Shown: positions 22,002 through 34,611 of the stretch, one piece after another
How the letters are laid out: every line of letters begins with the position of its first letter
How positions within the stretch are numbered: the stretch's first letter is position 1
Assembly (NCBI GenBank): GCA_021018995.1
Contig: CM037585.1
Coordinates: 124,772,831 to 124,836,830 of the forward strand
DNA: 64,000 bases
Source: Chloranthus sessilifolius
Lineage: Eukaryota; Streptophyta; Magnoliopsida; Chloranthales; Chloranthaceae
Reading direction: 5' to 3'
Made by a program: the position numbers and the translations under genes
The notes under the pieces: generated by a model
Told to the model about the DNA's origin: nothing
What the model saw: only the letters and a program-made list of their open reading frames with translations
Databases searched by the model: none

Positions 22002-24360
22002 AAAGGAAAAGCTTCTGGACCTGATGGTTTCCTTACTGATTTTTTCAAGATCCACTTGGATATTGTCAAGGAGGACTTCTCTCATGCGGTAAGAAATTTC
22101 TTTCAAAAGAAAAAACTTTTAAAGTCTATAAATTCTACTTTCATTAGACTCATACTCAAAGAAAAAGATGCAAATACTGTTGTCAAGTTGAGACCAATTT
22201 CCCTTTGCAACTTTGTCTATAAAGTTATCACAAAAATTATCTCGAATAAACTTGCTTTGGTGCTTCTGAAACTAGTGTGTCCGAATCAATTTGCCTTTGT
22301 GATAGGTAGGCGTATCACTGAAAATATTATTTGCTCATGAGATGGTTAGGAAGTTCCACCTCACTACTAGAATGAAAGCTTTATGTGCAAAAATTGATAT
22401 ATGAAATGCTTATGATCGGTGAGATTTTAGTATCAATATCGTTAGCCAAATTTGTTTTGACGAAATTTGGGTATCATAGATTACCCAATGTATTACTACT
22501 CATACCTTCTCCATCCTTGTTAAAGGGTCATTTCATGGTTTCTTGCGTGGAACATGTGGCATTAGATAAGGAAATTTTCTTTCTCTTTTATTATTTATTC
22601 TTGTAATGGAAGCATTTACATGTGTTCTTGAGCAAAAGATTAATGAAGGAAGGATTCTTGTTTCTAACTTGCTAGGTGGGCCTAGTATATCTCATCTCAT
22701 ATTTGTAGATGATCTCTTCTTCTTTTTGGAAGAAGACGTTGAATCTGCAAAAGTGGCTAAAGAATTTCTGGAGTTCTTTCATAGCTTCTTCGGACTTATG
22801 GCTAATGATAACAAAAGTTCTGTTATATTTAGTGAAGCTTAAAGTCATAATAGACATCCTGGATGGTTTAAATTTCAAGCAAGGTTTTATGCCCATTTGG
22901 TATTTGGGCATTCCCTTATTCTCTTCTAGAATGACTCATTCTATGTGCAACCCTCTTATTCAAAAAATCAAGACTAGGTTGGAAAGTTGGAAGAGACATT
23001 TTCTTTCTCATGTTGGCAGACTTATTTTGATCTCTTTAGTTTTGAGTAACTTTTACGTTTACTGGATGAGTGCCTTTGTCCTCCCAAAGAAAACTCTTAA
23101 AGAGATTGAGAATATCTTTTGTCGTTTTTTTTGGAGTGGACTGTCATTAGCTTAATCTATCATCCCATCAATTGAAAGAAAATTTGCAAACCGAAAGAGG
23201 AAGGAGGTCTTGGCATTCGAAATCTTGCAGATTGGAATCAAGTTGGAATGGCCAAACTCTTTTGGCTTATTGTTCAAAATGACTCTCTTTGGGCCCAAAC
23301 TATGCGAGCTAAATATGTTGGGAGACAAAGCATTTGAAACTATTCTTGGCCGAGTGATCCTTCATGGGCGTGGAGGAAAATTCTTACTGCCAGAGATGTT
23401 GTTTGATGCAATTGCCATTTAGTTTTGGGGAATGGGGCTACTACTAGCTTCTGATTTGATCCTTGGGTTAATAACAAATTCCTTATTCCTACTTATAGCA
23501 GAAGCCTTCTTCATCATTCCGGTCTTGATGAAACCACTATAGTTAATGAGGTGGCTCAAGATGGAGTGTGGATACTGCCACCTCCCTCAACGATTCGCAT
23601 GGAAGAAGCTTGGAAGGATGTTCGTAATATTGGTGCGCCGAATTCGGATCAACAAGACGATGGATTTGGAAACCTTCTAGGGATGGTAAATTTTTCATTC
23701 GGTGTGCTCGACATACTATTAGAACCCAAGGTATGGTGGTTGATTGGAAATTCTTCATTTGGAATTCGGGGAATATTTCAAAATACTTCATCTGTGCATG
23801 ACAAGCAATAAACTTTAAACTCATGATCATGGACAATCTATGCAAAAGAAGTATTAGTATCCCATCTAGGTGTGTTTTATGTTGGGTCAATTCGGAAGAC
23901 ACTGAACGTTTATTTTTTAGCTGTGAATATTCTCAATGGATTTGGAGATCATCAAATTCAGACTGGGAATAAAAAACAACAATAAACTTCCTTTGCTTGA
24001 AAAATTAAGGCGATGTATGAAAATGTCTAAGAGGAATAAAAGGAAGGATCATATTATTTGTAATGCTTTTTGTAGTAGCATTTCTTTTATTTGGAGAGAG
24101 CGTAATAACCGTATCTTTAATAATGTGATTACTCAAAAGAAGACGATTCTTAATAATATCATTAGAGAAGTTTCCTTTCAAGTGGAGGCCCTAAAGATTC
24201 CGGAAGATGATGATTGTATTGGGGCACTGTGAAATTTGCAATAAGGTGGTTTTGGAGATTTTTAGGGTTGATGGCATTGCCGAAGCTGTTACTTCCTTCA
24301 TTTTTAATAATATGGGCGAAGCCCTACAACTTCAAGCTTGCCTATTAAAAAGAAAAGAAA
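22002..24360 (+). mobile_element. 5'-truncated L1-type LINE, decayed
   Basis: A non-LTR retrotransposon remnant inserted in the copia LTR fragment. In order: RT start 'KASGPDGF' (about 22009-22035), 'LRPISLCNFVYKVITKIISN' (22190-22250), an RT catalytic-type 'FVDDL' (about 22702-22716, the usual YADD position), 'LGIPLFSSRMT' and 'IQKIKTRLESWK' (22900-22995), then zinc-finger-RVT-type sequence, and the C-terminal 'FIWRERNNRIFNN' (about 24088-24126). Several stops and frameshifts break it. It ends in an A/G-rich tail ('aaaaagaaaagaaaag'). The short repeat AAGAA at both edges is the best target-duplication candidate. The endonuclease domain is absent. The tail matches the LINE fragment at 46209-46464. 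Confidence 0.85.
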
Positions 24361-24440
24361 AGAATAATGAGATTGCAGAGGATATAGACTCTCAAACTTA
24401 CCGTGGACGTATAAGCGCTAGACCAATCCAATTCATCAAA
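24361..24440 (+). repeat. copia LTR fragment, right part
   Basis: 'agaataatgagattgcagag', 'atatagactctcaaactta' and 'cgtggacgta' continue the LTR sequence cut at 22001, which shows the LINE landed inside this LTR piece. Confidence 0.65.
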
Positions 24441-25485
24441 GTAGCATCTCCTAATTTATTATAAAGTGAGCCCAAAAGCCATCACTCCAAGTTTTTGAAC
24501 GATCTGACGATGCAGTTTAATATCGACTGTTGTTCACTACTTTTAATTTTGTGGTAAAAATCCTTTGGTTGGAATGATATCATGACCTTACATGGGGAAC
24601 TCTTCGATTGATTTAAGATGTATGCCAAGTGACACTTCATGCATGAATTGATGGTGGCTTGTGAAGGAAAAGTTTACATCGAAAATGGAATTTTAACATA
24701 CTTTTCTCAGTTAACCCTCCTACTTAGTGAGATGGGTAGGCTGAGACATCCTTTAATGATAGTATACTCATTTTATAACTTTCAAAAGTGGGGCAAATAA
24801 AAAAACAAATTATTTTTATCAAAGCAAACAGAGTGGGTCATGAGAGTCTTACGACGCAACATTGATTAATGGCATTGGATATTATTATTAATGTTAGCTT
24901 TTCTGTGGCCTAGGGATCACTAATACAACCCCTTGAGTGTGCATGTTCAACATGATAGCTTTTCACATATCTATAAATATGTGGCTTCACAGAGGCTTTA
25001 AGATGCATGTTACATACGTCTTATCCTCTCCTTTTTCTCTTGTGTACAAGCCCTAAAATAAGGATAGAATAGTGATTCTCCTTCTACAGTGTCATCAATC
25101 ACCGCCAAATTCATGTGGCGTGAAGATCTCTTACATCCTCTCTAGTAGTTGGGGGTATGGACTGCCAAATCGCATCGTCTCGGCTTTTGCGAGGTTCAAG
25201 AGTGGAATCGGCTTGATTAAGTTTATTGCTTCCGCATGTGTTGAAACATTGATCCCAACAATTAAGAGCTAAGTGACAAAAAAGATGACAAAAGATTAAG
25301 CACAAATAAATTGTAAAAATTAAAAAGGATAAAATGACCCTTAAAGAAGAAGTACAAAAATCCGAAGTTACCAAACCGAGATTGGTAATGCAATCATAAA
25401 TTTACTAACTAAAACAAAAGAGAGATGGTGGTGCAAACATGTCCTAAATGAGTCTTAATTAACTCTTAGATGAGGAGAACACAAA
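24441..25485. other. intergenic, nothing recognised
   Basis: Non-coding AT-rich sequence up to the CACTA target duplication. Open frames here are short and show no domain. Confidence 0.5.
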
Positions 25486-25488
25486 CTA

Positions 25489-25745
25489 CACTACAAAAAA
25501 AAGGACTTTTGGAGACCAGTATTGGAGATGGCTTTTCGAAGCCGTCTCCAATAACCATTTATTAGAGACGATCATTTCAAAGGCCGTCTCGAATCCTTTT
25601 ATTGGGGACGGATGTAGTCGTCTCCTTAAATAAAATAACATATAGAGTTGTTCTATCTAAGGTTTGCTTCATAAATAAACAGGTGAAACCTTAAGGGACT
25701 ATTTGAAAAACGGTCTCAAAAAGCCCGAGAGCCGGCTCCAAAAGA
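25489..25745 (+). repeat. CACTA left TIR and subterminal repeats
   Basis: After CACTACAAAAAA come words in both orientations: 'tattggagatggct', 'aagccgtctccaataacc', 'ggccgtctcga', 'ggggacgga', 'gtcgtctcc'. These mirror the right-end array but are fewer and more diverged. Confidence 0.8.
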
Positions 25746-25828
25746 TCTTTAGATTAGTCTTTAGTTAAATCTTTTTAATTAAGTCGTTATACGTTTTTAG
25801 GCTGCAAATAAGTTAACCCAGCCTCTGT

Positions 25829-25834
25829 TATAAA
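25829..25834 (+). promoter_or_regulatory. TATA box of the CACTA element
   Basis: TATAAA in 'gttataaatacgc', 340 bp from the left end, followed by a CT-rich leader (25870-25975) with 'aaatggtgaacctctaa'. This is the expected place for the element promoter. A GT at 25979 could be a splice donor. Inferred. Confidence 0.5.
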
Positions 25835-25979
25835 TACGCACAGCTAAGCTAAGCATTCATTCATTTGATTTCTGCAGCTCGTCGCGAGCACCTCGCTCTG
25901 ATCTCCGAGAAGAAGACCCCAGCGAAACCCTTTCTCTCCTTCGTTCTCCCAAATTTTCTCTCTAATCTCTTTGAAATGG

Positions 25980-28900
25980 TGAACCTCTAATTGATCTCCC
26001 AATTTTTCTGTCTGATCTCTTTCTCTAATCTCCCTCTCTCTCTCTTAAATCTGCAATCAGATTCATCATAGCCTTCGTTTGAGCTCCGACGTAGAGATCT
26101 CTTTATAGTTTGAAGCAGAGATCTGTAGATAGAGGCCACTGCAGTTTGAAGCACAGATCTGTAGATAGCGGCCACTGCGTACTTGAAGTAGATCGGTTTG
26201 AGATGAATCCAAGTCTGTAATTGTTTACATCTGATGATATTATTATCCAGATCTCAAATCCACGCTTATATTTATTTATCCTTTGATTTTCTTTGTAATT
26301 GTTTACATCTGATGATCGTTCGTCTGATTTGGTAGGGATCTCAGGCCAACAGTTTGAATCGGATTTGATAGGGATCGTTCATTTAATTACTTAAATCTGA
26401 GTAGACAAAGTTCAGATCTAAGGTGTGAGTCAGACAAAGTTCAGATCTAAGGTGTTGTTCAATTTCGATTTTCATTCAACCTGCGTTTCGAATTTACTGA
26501 TCTGTTTTGAATTTCGATTTTGAATATGCTTGCAATTTGTTTGGAATTAGTAGAACCTTTTTACATGGCAAAATACTCACTGATCTGATTTTTTCGTGTA
26601 AAAATTATTGATCTGTTTTGGTTTTTATTTACATTTTTATTTTCATTTCTAGTAGATCTAAGGTGTACTTAATAGTAGAGCTAGACAACTTGATTCTATC
26701 CAACTAGTACAATGCGGTAGGATAGCTATCCAACTAGTACAAATGCAGTAGGATAGCCATGGGTATGGATGAACTGTGCCAACTCATCCCCAAACCATGA
26801 ACACATTAACTTGTATCGATAATTTGTAATCACAATCGATCCAGAAACTTATCGATCTAGATCGTCCAATAATTGAGCGTACGCATTGATATACCGTAGC
26901 TTTGATGATACCCTTGAGCGAATGGTTATGATCAGCCAATCAATCGATGTGTTCTCAGTTCGACTAAATTTATATAAACTTATTTATCTATTTATATTAT
27001 AAAACAAACGGAGGAGTTCTAATGAGATTAATATACTCAAAATAGATCTTATCTATTAGCATTAGGATGATGATAGGATAAGGCTATGATGATGAAAGTT
27101 TGGCAACATTTTTGGCTGCTTTAGAAGTCTCAAATGGTTGTGGATTTACACATATTGGAAACTCTGTCTAGACACGAAGTGTATTTACCAGCTTGAGCTA
27201 AATTAAGCCTTATATGTTTTGTATTACTTTAATTAGAGATCTATTGCAGAAGGTTCCACAGATTGTCGGTAATGTAAGACACATATTTTAAGACTTGCAC
27301 AAATGTGATTGAATTTTCTGGCTTTTATAGTGAATGTAAATTAGAAGTTTACAACCCAATAGCAGTTGGTGTTGCTGGTTGATAGGTAAGAATGGCAAAA
27401 ATTGTAGTGGTAGGAAGTATGACATGTACTAAAAGAACCTCAATATATATAACCAACTCTATGAGCAACTAATAAGCTCTAGATAAAGATGATGAGCAAC
27501 TTTAAGACTTGTAGTTGGAACCATGAATGATTAAAAAGGGATCTACGTTTTTAATTTTTTAGAAGCCAATTTTTTTTTCTAGTGAAGTTTTAAAGCATAT
27601 TGTTTATGGTAGGCTGGAAACCTGCACCACTAGGATATTTTTGTGAGTTTCCATCTTGGCAAATTCTCTCGTTTTTTGAATCAATTGTGGCAAATTCTCT
27701 TACATTTTTTGAATCAATTGTGGCAAATTCTCTCTTTTTGAATCAATTGTCTCATTGATTATTATCGAGTCGAAGCAGACGTGATTGCATAGTGGGTTAG
27801 TCATTGTTTTGAAAAAATTACAAAATTTATGTTAATTAGCTCTGAGAGCTTGAATCCTGGTAGTAATGATATCAAGAATCTCTGTAATTCTTTTCTGGTT
27901 CTTTTGATCTAGTCTGCATGTGTGTATGAGGCCATTTTTCTTCTTATAATGGTGGAATGCACTTCCTATTTTATCTCACTTGGGGCAATCAATTGGATTA
28001 TGAATAAAGCATACGTAGGGGGTGCAAAATGGCCCATGCCTTAAATGGACCCAATTTTTATTTGGCTTAATATTATATGATTGATTCTCGCGCGGTTTAT
28101 CAATCGTGCCTAAAATCTAGGACCGATTTCTTAAAACTTATAGATATTTTTGCAAATTCCCATTATATTTCATTAAAAATTAAAATGAAGCCTTTGAATA
28201 GTCTTTAAAATTTACTTCTTGCCTACTATCCGAATATTATCTGTGTCATGGACTTGCATACATTGGGTGTTAGATCTCCCATGGAGTTGTATCAATGCAA
28301 GTTATCCAAATATTGGGCACAATAAATCAAATTTAACTTTAATGTTACAGCTGGCATGAATGCAATATCCACTTATCTACTTAGTTTTCAGTTCCTTTCA
28401 TGCATTTGTAAATTATATTAATAAAGTAAGCTGTAGTTATTATGTTGACCTCTTTGAAGTGACTAACCTCAGGGTTCCATGGCCATGAGCAACTGCGAAG
28501 TTATTGGATTTTATAGATGGACAATGGTTTTCCATGTATTTGGAAAATAAGTTGTATTCTCCTGATACCAGTTATATAAATTTCCATTGCGGTTGAAACC
28601 CACAAAAAACTCACATAATTCGTGCAAGTCATTCCATAAAGTAATACAAGCAACATCATTTGCAGAATATCCAAAAGTGCCACATGGAAGACAGCAGAGT
28701 AAAGGGTGGTCGAGGTGGTGGAAGGGAGTTTGTGGAGTGTTGATTCCCTTCTTTAATGTATTAGGTGTATGGTGCGGGGCAGTAGTTGTATACATTTTTG
28801 GGAAGATTGTTAGTCTTCCCTTTATGTTAATTTATGTTAATTAGATCAAACTTATTTCTAACTTTATTATTCACCTAAGTCCGTTTGTAGTCTATATCCC

Positions 28901-30375
28901 TATGTTAATTAGCTCATTCACCTAGCGAATCACGAATTGGGTACAGTGAACCAGTTCACAATTCAATTCGATCCAATTCGGCGTGACAAGTGAATTAACT
29001 GATTAAGGCTAACTATTTTGTTTTAGAACAAAATTTTAAAAGTATAAAGAAGGAACCCAAGACTTTATGGTTTTTAAGTTTTATAGCTAACCAAGTGCTC
29101 ATTTGCTTTATTAGTTCTACCTAAAATAGAGTTTTTTCACCTTGAGCCCAAGAAGATTTTTGTATGGTTCTTCAAGATGGATCATCTTCATAATGCAGGA
29201 AAACATTTTAGGCCTTGTTTGGTAGTTTCCTCGCAATTCCTTGTATATCTAGGAATCTGAGTTGGTAGGAATTTTGAGGAGTGAATTAAAGACAAAAAAA
29301 AGTTGAAAAGTGAGTCACATTTCAAAGTAGGAACCATGATCCATTAGATATGGTCAATGCATACGATTTGATTGAGTTTACTAGATGTAAAGAGTGTCTT
29401 CCTTTACAGTAATCTAAATGAGGAGAGTTTATATGCAACACCCTCCCAAATTGCATCCATTGCATCACATATGTCGCCATCGTCATTCCCTATAAAGTCT
29501 CAAACAAGCTCCTTGAGCTTGATTTGAGAATTGTAATACAATCACGACTGAATGCCGGTAGTGGCAACCGTAGGCGCCCTATTATGCGGGGCCCAAAAGG
29601 CTATCTTTACTGCTTCTATTATTATCATTGCAGTTTTTCACCTTCTATTATTATCATTTTTTCAATGGTTCATCATCATAATCAGGCTGTTTTTGGGATT
29701 GCTCTTTGAAGGCAAAGGGCAGCTCTCTACTCTAGCACATTTCTAATTTTCTTTATTACATAGATGAAACTAGATTTATTATATAGTTGTGGTAAATGTC
29801 ATGTTAATATTACTATGCTTATTCACATCTCATTTATCTTTGAGCTTCTATTTAATTATTCAGCTGATTAATCTATAACTTTTGTTATAGATTAATGGTC
29901 AATATATAGTTGAATACATATGAATATCATCATACAAAATAAGTGCCCGTCTGAAAAGTTATATGTCGAATTATGACATATAACCTTTCGGATTATCTAT
30001 CTGAAGATAGATAGTTTGGGAATATCATGTACATTACTTGTTCACTAATATGATTTTTAGAGTTTCTCAAATGATTTACAATTTCTCCTTTGTTCTTCGG
30101 ATCGTACTTTCATATATTATTTTGTATTTTTCATTGTCCATTGTGGATAATGAAAAGTATAAAATAGTATGAAAAGTCTCGATTTGAAGAATCTGCGTGA
30201 GATGTCATTTAAATTTTTAGAGAAACTCTGAACTCATATTATGTGAACAATTACATGACTTGATATTCTCGAATGGGCAAAACTAATGAATATGGTATAA
30301 GAAATATAAACCTTTATCATTTAAAAAAATATTAAATTGTACATTTCTTATACTTTTAGGGTTTGAAACTTTTAT
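25980..30375 (+). other. CACTA left region, probable introns and leader
   Basis: About 4.4 kb with no recognised coding. It contains a duplicated word ('gtttgaagca' + 'agatctgtagata', near 26110 and 26147), a doubled 'acaaagttcagatctaaggt' (26406 and 26433) and a triple repeat at 27656-27750. A stretch at about 28500-28850 is open on both strands, but no family is recognised; it could be another captured fragment. The (T)GGCCTTGTTTGG word near 29213 recalls hAT-type MITE ends. Confidence 0.45.
27656..27750 (+). repeat. triple tandem repeat, period about 35
   Basis: 'tggcaaattctct' + 't-rich' + 'gaatcaattg' occurs three times in a row with small length changes in the T tract. Local slippage inside the CACTA element. 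Confidence 0.7.
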
Positions 30376-33300
30376 ATGATGGAAAAGAGTTGGGTAAAAA
30401 GTCGAGATATTCTAGAGAGTATGACAAAGGGTTAAGTGCATTTGTCGATCACGGTTTAGCCCATGGAATTACTTGCAATGGGAGGCTCAAGTGTCCTTGT
30501 ACAAGATCTTTGTAATTATGCTTACTTAGAACCCGACTTATTGAAGGAGCATTTAGTAATAAACGGGATGATGAAAAGTTATGTTGTATGGACTTATCAC
30601 GGAGAGAAGAGAGGGCCACTGCCTAGACATGAAATTGTGGTAGATATTAGAGCCGATGACAACGAGAACGTTTTGGTTGATGACATCAAGGGGATGGTGC
30701 AAGATGCTTTTGGATTTCCGGACCCAAATGAAGACGCAGATGGTTTGGAGCAGGAACAAAGTGATGTACCCAATGCTAGTGCTTCTGAATTCTACAAATA
30801 TGCATAATTTGGGGAATCCCTTGTATCTGGATGTAACACACATACACGTTGTCTTTCGTTGTGAAACTTTGGCATATCAAGGCCCTTAGGATGGAGCAAC
30901 AACTCTTTTACGTTGTTGCTTGACTTACTAAGGAGGTTTTGCCTAAAGAGTCGACGCTGCTTAAAACTTCTCACAAAGCAAAAGATTATTTCAGGCTTGG
31001 GACTAAATTACAATAAAATCGACGCATGCCCTTACGATTGTATGTTGTACTGGAAGGAGTCTGAGAAAAAAGAAAAATGTGACATCTGTGGGACATCGCG
31101 ATGGAAAAATCATGAGATTGAGGATGACAAGAAGACGCCTGCAAAGATTCTTCGTCACTTCCCTTTAAAACAACGATTGCAACGTTTGTATTTGTCATCA
31201 AAAACTGCAGCTGACATGAGATGGCACGATGAGAAACGCACTAAAGATGGGGTGTTAAGACATCCTGCAGATTCTCCAGCATGGAAACACTTTGACAAGA
31301 TCAATCCAGCATTTGCAGAGGAAAATCGCAATATAAGATTGGGTTTAGCAAGTGACGGTTTCAACCCATTCCGGACAATGAGTATTGCGCACAGCACGTG
31401 GCCTGTTGTACTTATCCCATATAATCTGCCCCCTTGGTTGTGCTTGAAGAAGCCGAACATGATCCTCTCATTGCTTATACCGGGTCCGACAAGTCCTGGA
31501 AATGACATCGATGTATACCTGAGGCCTCTAATAGATGAGCTAAAGGAATTATGGGAAGAAGGGTTGGAAACATACGATTCATCAAAGAGGGAGGTTTTCA
31601 AATTGCGAGCGGGCTTGCTTTGGACAATTAGCGACTTTCCAGGATATGCTATGCTTTCGGGTTGGAGCACTAAGGGATATAAAGCGTGTCCTTATTGCCA
31701 TGAGAATACATGCAGTGAACGGTTGCCAAATTGTGGGAAGCTTTGTTATATGGGTCATCGCCGATTTTTACCTTTAGATCATAGATTTCGAAAGAATAAA
31801 CGGTGGTTCGATGGAAATATTGAAGAAAGAGAAGCTCCAACCCCACTAATCGGGAAGCAAATTTTGGAGAATTTAAGAAATTATCAACATACCTTTGGCA
31901 AGATCCCCAAAACTGACTATTCTGTGAAGAAACCAAAAAAGAAGAAAAAAATAACAAAAAATGCACCTCCTATGCCAACAATGCCAAATAACTGGAAGAA
32001 GTTGAGTATATTCTTGAGCTACCATATTGGTGAAAATTTACTAAAACACAATTTGGATGTTATGCATATCGAGAAAAATATGCGACAATGTGGTTGGTAC
32101 ACTACTGGACCTGGAAGGAAAGTCAAAGGATGGTTTGAAAGCACGTCTTGACTTGATGACAATGAACATAAGACATGAGCTCCACCCAAAAGAGCATGCA
32201 GATAACAGTAAATTGTATCTACCATCTGCATGTTACTCTATGGATAAAAGTGAGAAGGAGATGTTCTGCCTAATCCTGAAGAGCATGAAGATTCCTGATG
32301 GTTATGCCTCTAACATTTCAAGGTGCGTTAACGTCAAAGATCGAAAAATATCCGCTCAAAAGTCATGACTCACGTTATTATGCAACAATTTCTACCTCTT
32401 GCTGTTCGGAAGACCGTGCCAAAAAATGTCAGTTCTGCTCTAATAGAACTAAGCACGTTCTTTCGTGAGTTATGCTCTAAAACATGTCGAGTTGAGGACT
32501 TCAAATGTCTACATGAGCGCATACCATTGATTTTGTGCAACCTAGAGCGGATTTTTCCACCTTCATTTTTTGATATTATGGTCCATTTACCCATACACTT
32601 AGCATCAGAGGCAATGCTTGGTGGACCTGTCCATTACCGCTGGATGTATCCCATTGAAAGGTATGATCCATACAATCTCTGCAATTATCTTTACTTTTAT
32701 AAATTATGTTTGATTTCCCTTAATGGAAGTACATTCATTTCTATGTATGCAGATACTTGTATACACTTAAGTCATATGTACGCAATAAAGCCTATCCCGA
32801 AGGTTCCATTGCAGAAGGATACCTCGCTGATGAGTGTCTCACATTTTGCTCAAGGTACTTACATAATATTGAAACACGATTGAATAGACCCGTCAGGTAT
32901 CTTTGAGGACACCTGCAATTGGAGGTGCGTTCATTCTCACCAATATCGAGCGTAAACAAATGCATAACTATGTATTGTTCAATGATGATAGCGTCGCCGA
33001 TATGTGAAGTAATAACTCCCAACCTCTTTATATTGTCGACCATTTGAATTCAATCCATTATACTCACCTCACATCCATTTAATGCAGGCAACATAAATCA
33101 TACATTAACTTGAAGTATCGTAAGCGTAAAACTGATTACGAGAAACAAAATATACACAAAGAGCAGTTTAGCGATTGGTTTAAATCACATGTAAGTGTGA
33201 GGAGATAATTATTTTTATACACTTAAAAGAGGCACTAACTTTGTTATCTGCATCTAATAGATTAAATCAATGATCGAGGCCAATAGTACGTTGACGGTGA

Positions 33301-33974
33301 GACTCGATTTACTCGCTGATTTTCCATACACTCATGCAAGAAGATTCACTGGATACACTATCAATGGTTATAAATTTCGAACAACTAATAAGGAGAGGAA
33401 GGCTACAACACAAAATAGTGGTGTGATGGTCATTGCAAGCACTCCAAGCTATTCAAGTGCAAAGGACAAAAATCCAGTTTCAGGGGAGATCACATATTAC
33501 GGACGTCTCGTGGACATAATTGAGTTGACTTATCGCCAAGGGTTGAAATTAGTGCTATTCAAGTGTGACTGGGTTGATGTTGGACAACGCAAAGGTATTA
33601 AAACAGACCAATCAGGGTTCACGCTTGTGAATTTTACACATTTATCTGCATCTCAGAAAGACGAACCCTATGTGTTGGCATCTCAAGTAAAGCAAGTTTT
33701 CTACGTCGAAGATCCAACCGAACCAGGCTGGCATGTTGTCATCAAGAACAAGCCCAGGGACACTTTCGATATGAGTGGAGGCGACAATATACTACTACTA
33801 GACAGTGAGCCATATGGTAGCCAAGTTCAAATTGGTACCCAAGAAGATGATAGTACTTTCAATATCGTGAGGGAAGATGTGGTTGGAGCAATTGTAGATG
33901 CACCTTTCCAAGCCCCTTGTACCCGAAAACGTCCTTCCGATGGATTCATTGATGACGAAGAAGATGAAAATTGA
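30376..33974 (+). pseudogene. TNP2-type CACTA transposase, decayed
   Basis: The catalytic transposase of plant CACTA elements. In order: a Transpos_assoc-like N-terminus from ATGATGGAAAAGAGTTGG at 30376, with 'LKCPCTRS' and 'HLVINGMMKSYVVWTYHGEK' (to about 30610), split by frame changes near 30403 and 30512. Next is a long open stretch 30913-32151 with the Transposase_21 domain ('ACPYDCMLYWKE', 'CDICGTSRW', 'RHFPLKQRLQRLY', 'DGFNPF', 'DFPGYAMLSGWSTKGYKACP'). A frame change follows near 32085. Then a DUF4218 domain (32365-32660 and on). An intron at 32661-32752 (GT..AG) joins 'YPIER' to 'YLYTLK'. After further pieces (33089-33190, intron 33191-33260) a DUF4216 domain ends the gene (33261-33974; 'GEITYYGRLVDIIELTY'). 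Several frameshifts make it non-functional unless sequence errors are involved. Confidence 0.88.
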
Positions 33975-34456
33975 TTTTAGATTGATATGTAATGATTTCA
34001 ATTCTATATAGATGGAGCTTTCAATCCTTTCGCCTATTTGATTCTAGTTTGTATTTCAATGAGTTTTGATGTGAATGTGAGTAAATTAGGTAAACCTTGA
34101 CTTCATACTACTTGATACCTTTGTTGTTGCTTTATTCTTAGTGAGCAGCAGCTGCTTGTAGGTGGTACTGTCTATTGAGTAGCAGTTTCCTCCATTGGAG
34201 CTTTTTCTATATAGTCAACAATGGGCAACAGAGTGTAGTTTCTGTTGAAAAAGTAGACCCTCTTTTTTTGGTTGTGGTTTCTAAGAGTGCTTTTCTATGA
34301 GCTGATGCTACATGTGAGTATACAACTTACGAGCTGTTGTTGCTACGTGAAATGATTAATTTACTTGCTCTCAAAATATATGTTGTCACTCTTAGATTCA
34401 AATGCTCAATTCTTATATTTTTTGGTTCTTTTGAGATGCTCAACATTTTATTGTTA

Positions 34457-34458
<2 letters not shown>

Positions 34459-34536
<78 letters not shown>
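34459..34536. repeat. (TA)n microsatellite, 78 bp
   Basis: An uninterrupted TA run between the two transposase genes of the CACTA element. An open frame across it is an artefact. Confidence 0.95.
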
Positions 34537-34539
<3 letters not shown>

Positions 34540-34611
34540 AATGCCCAGGGTACATGTATTTTGAACATGTTGAGATTTAATGAGATTATTTGATATTTTT
34601 ATTTGTGTCAG

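Noticed and set aside
34337..34564. 75-codon frame with an alternating Ile-Tyr run
   Set aside because: It is the translation of the (TA)n microsatellite.
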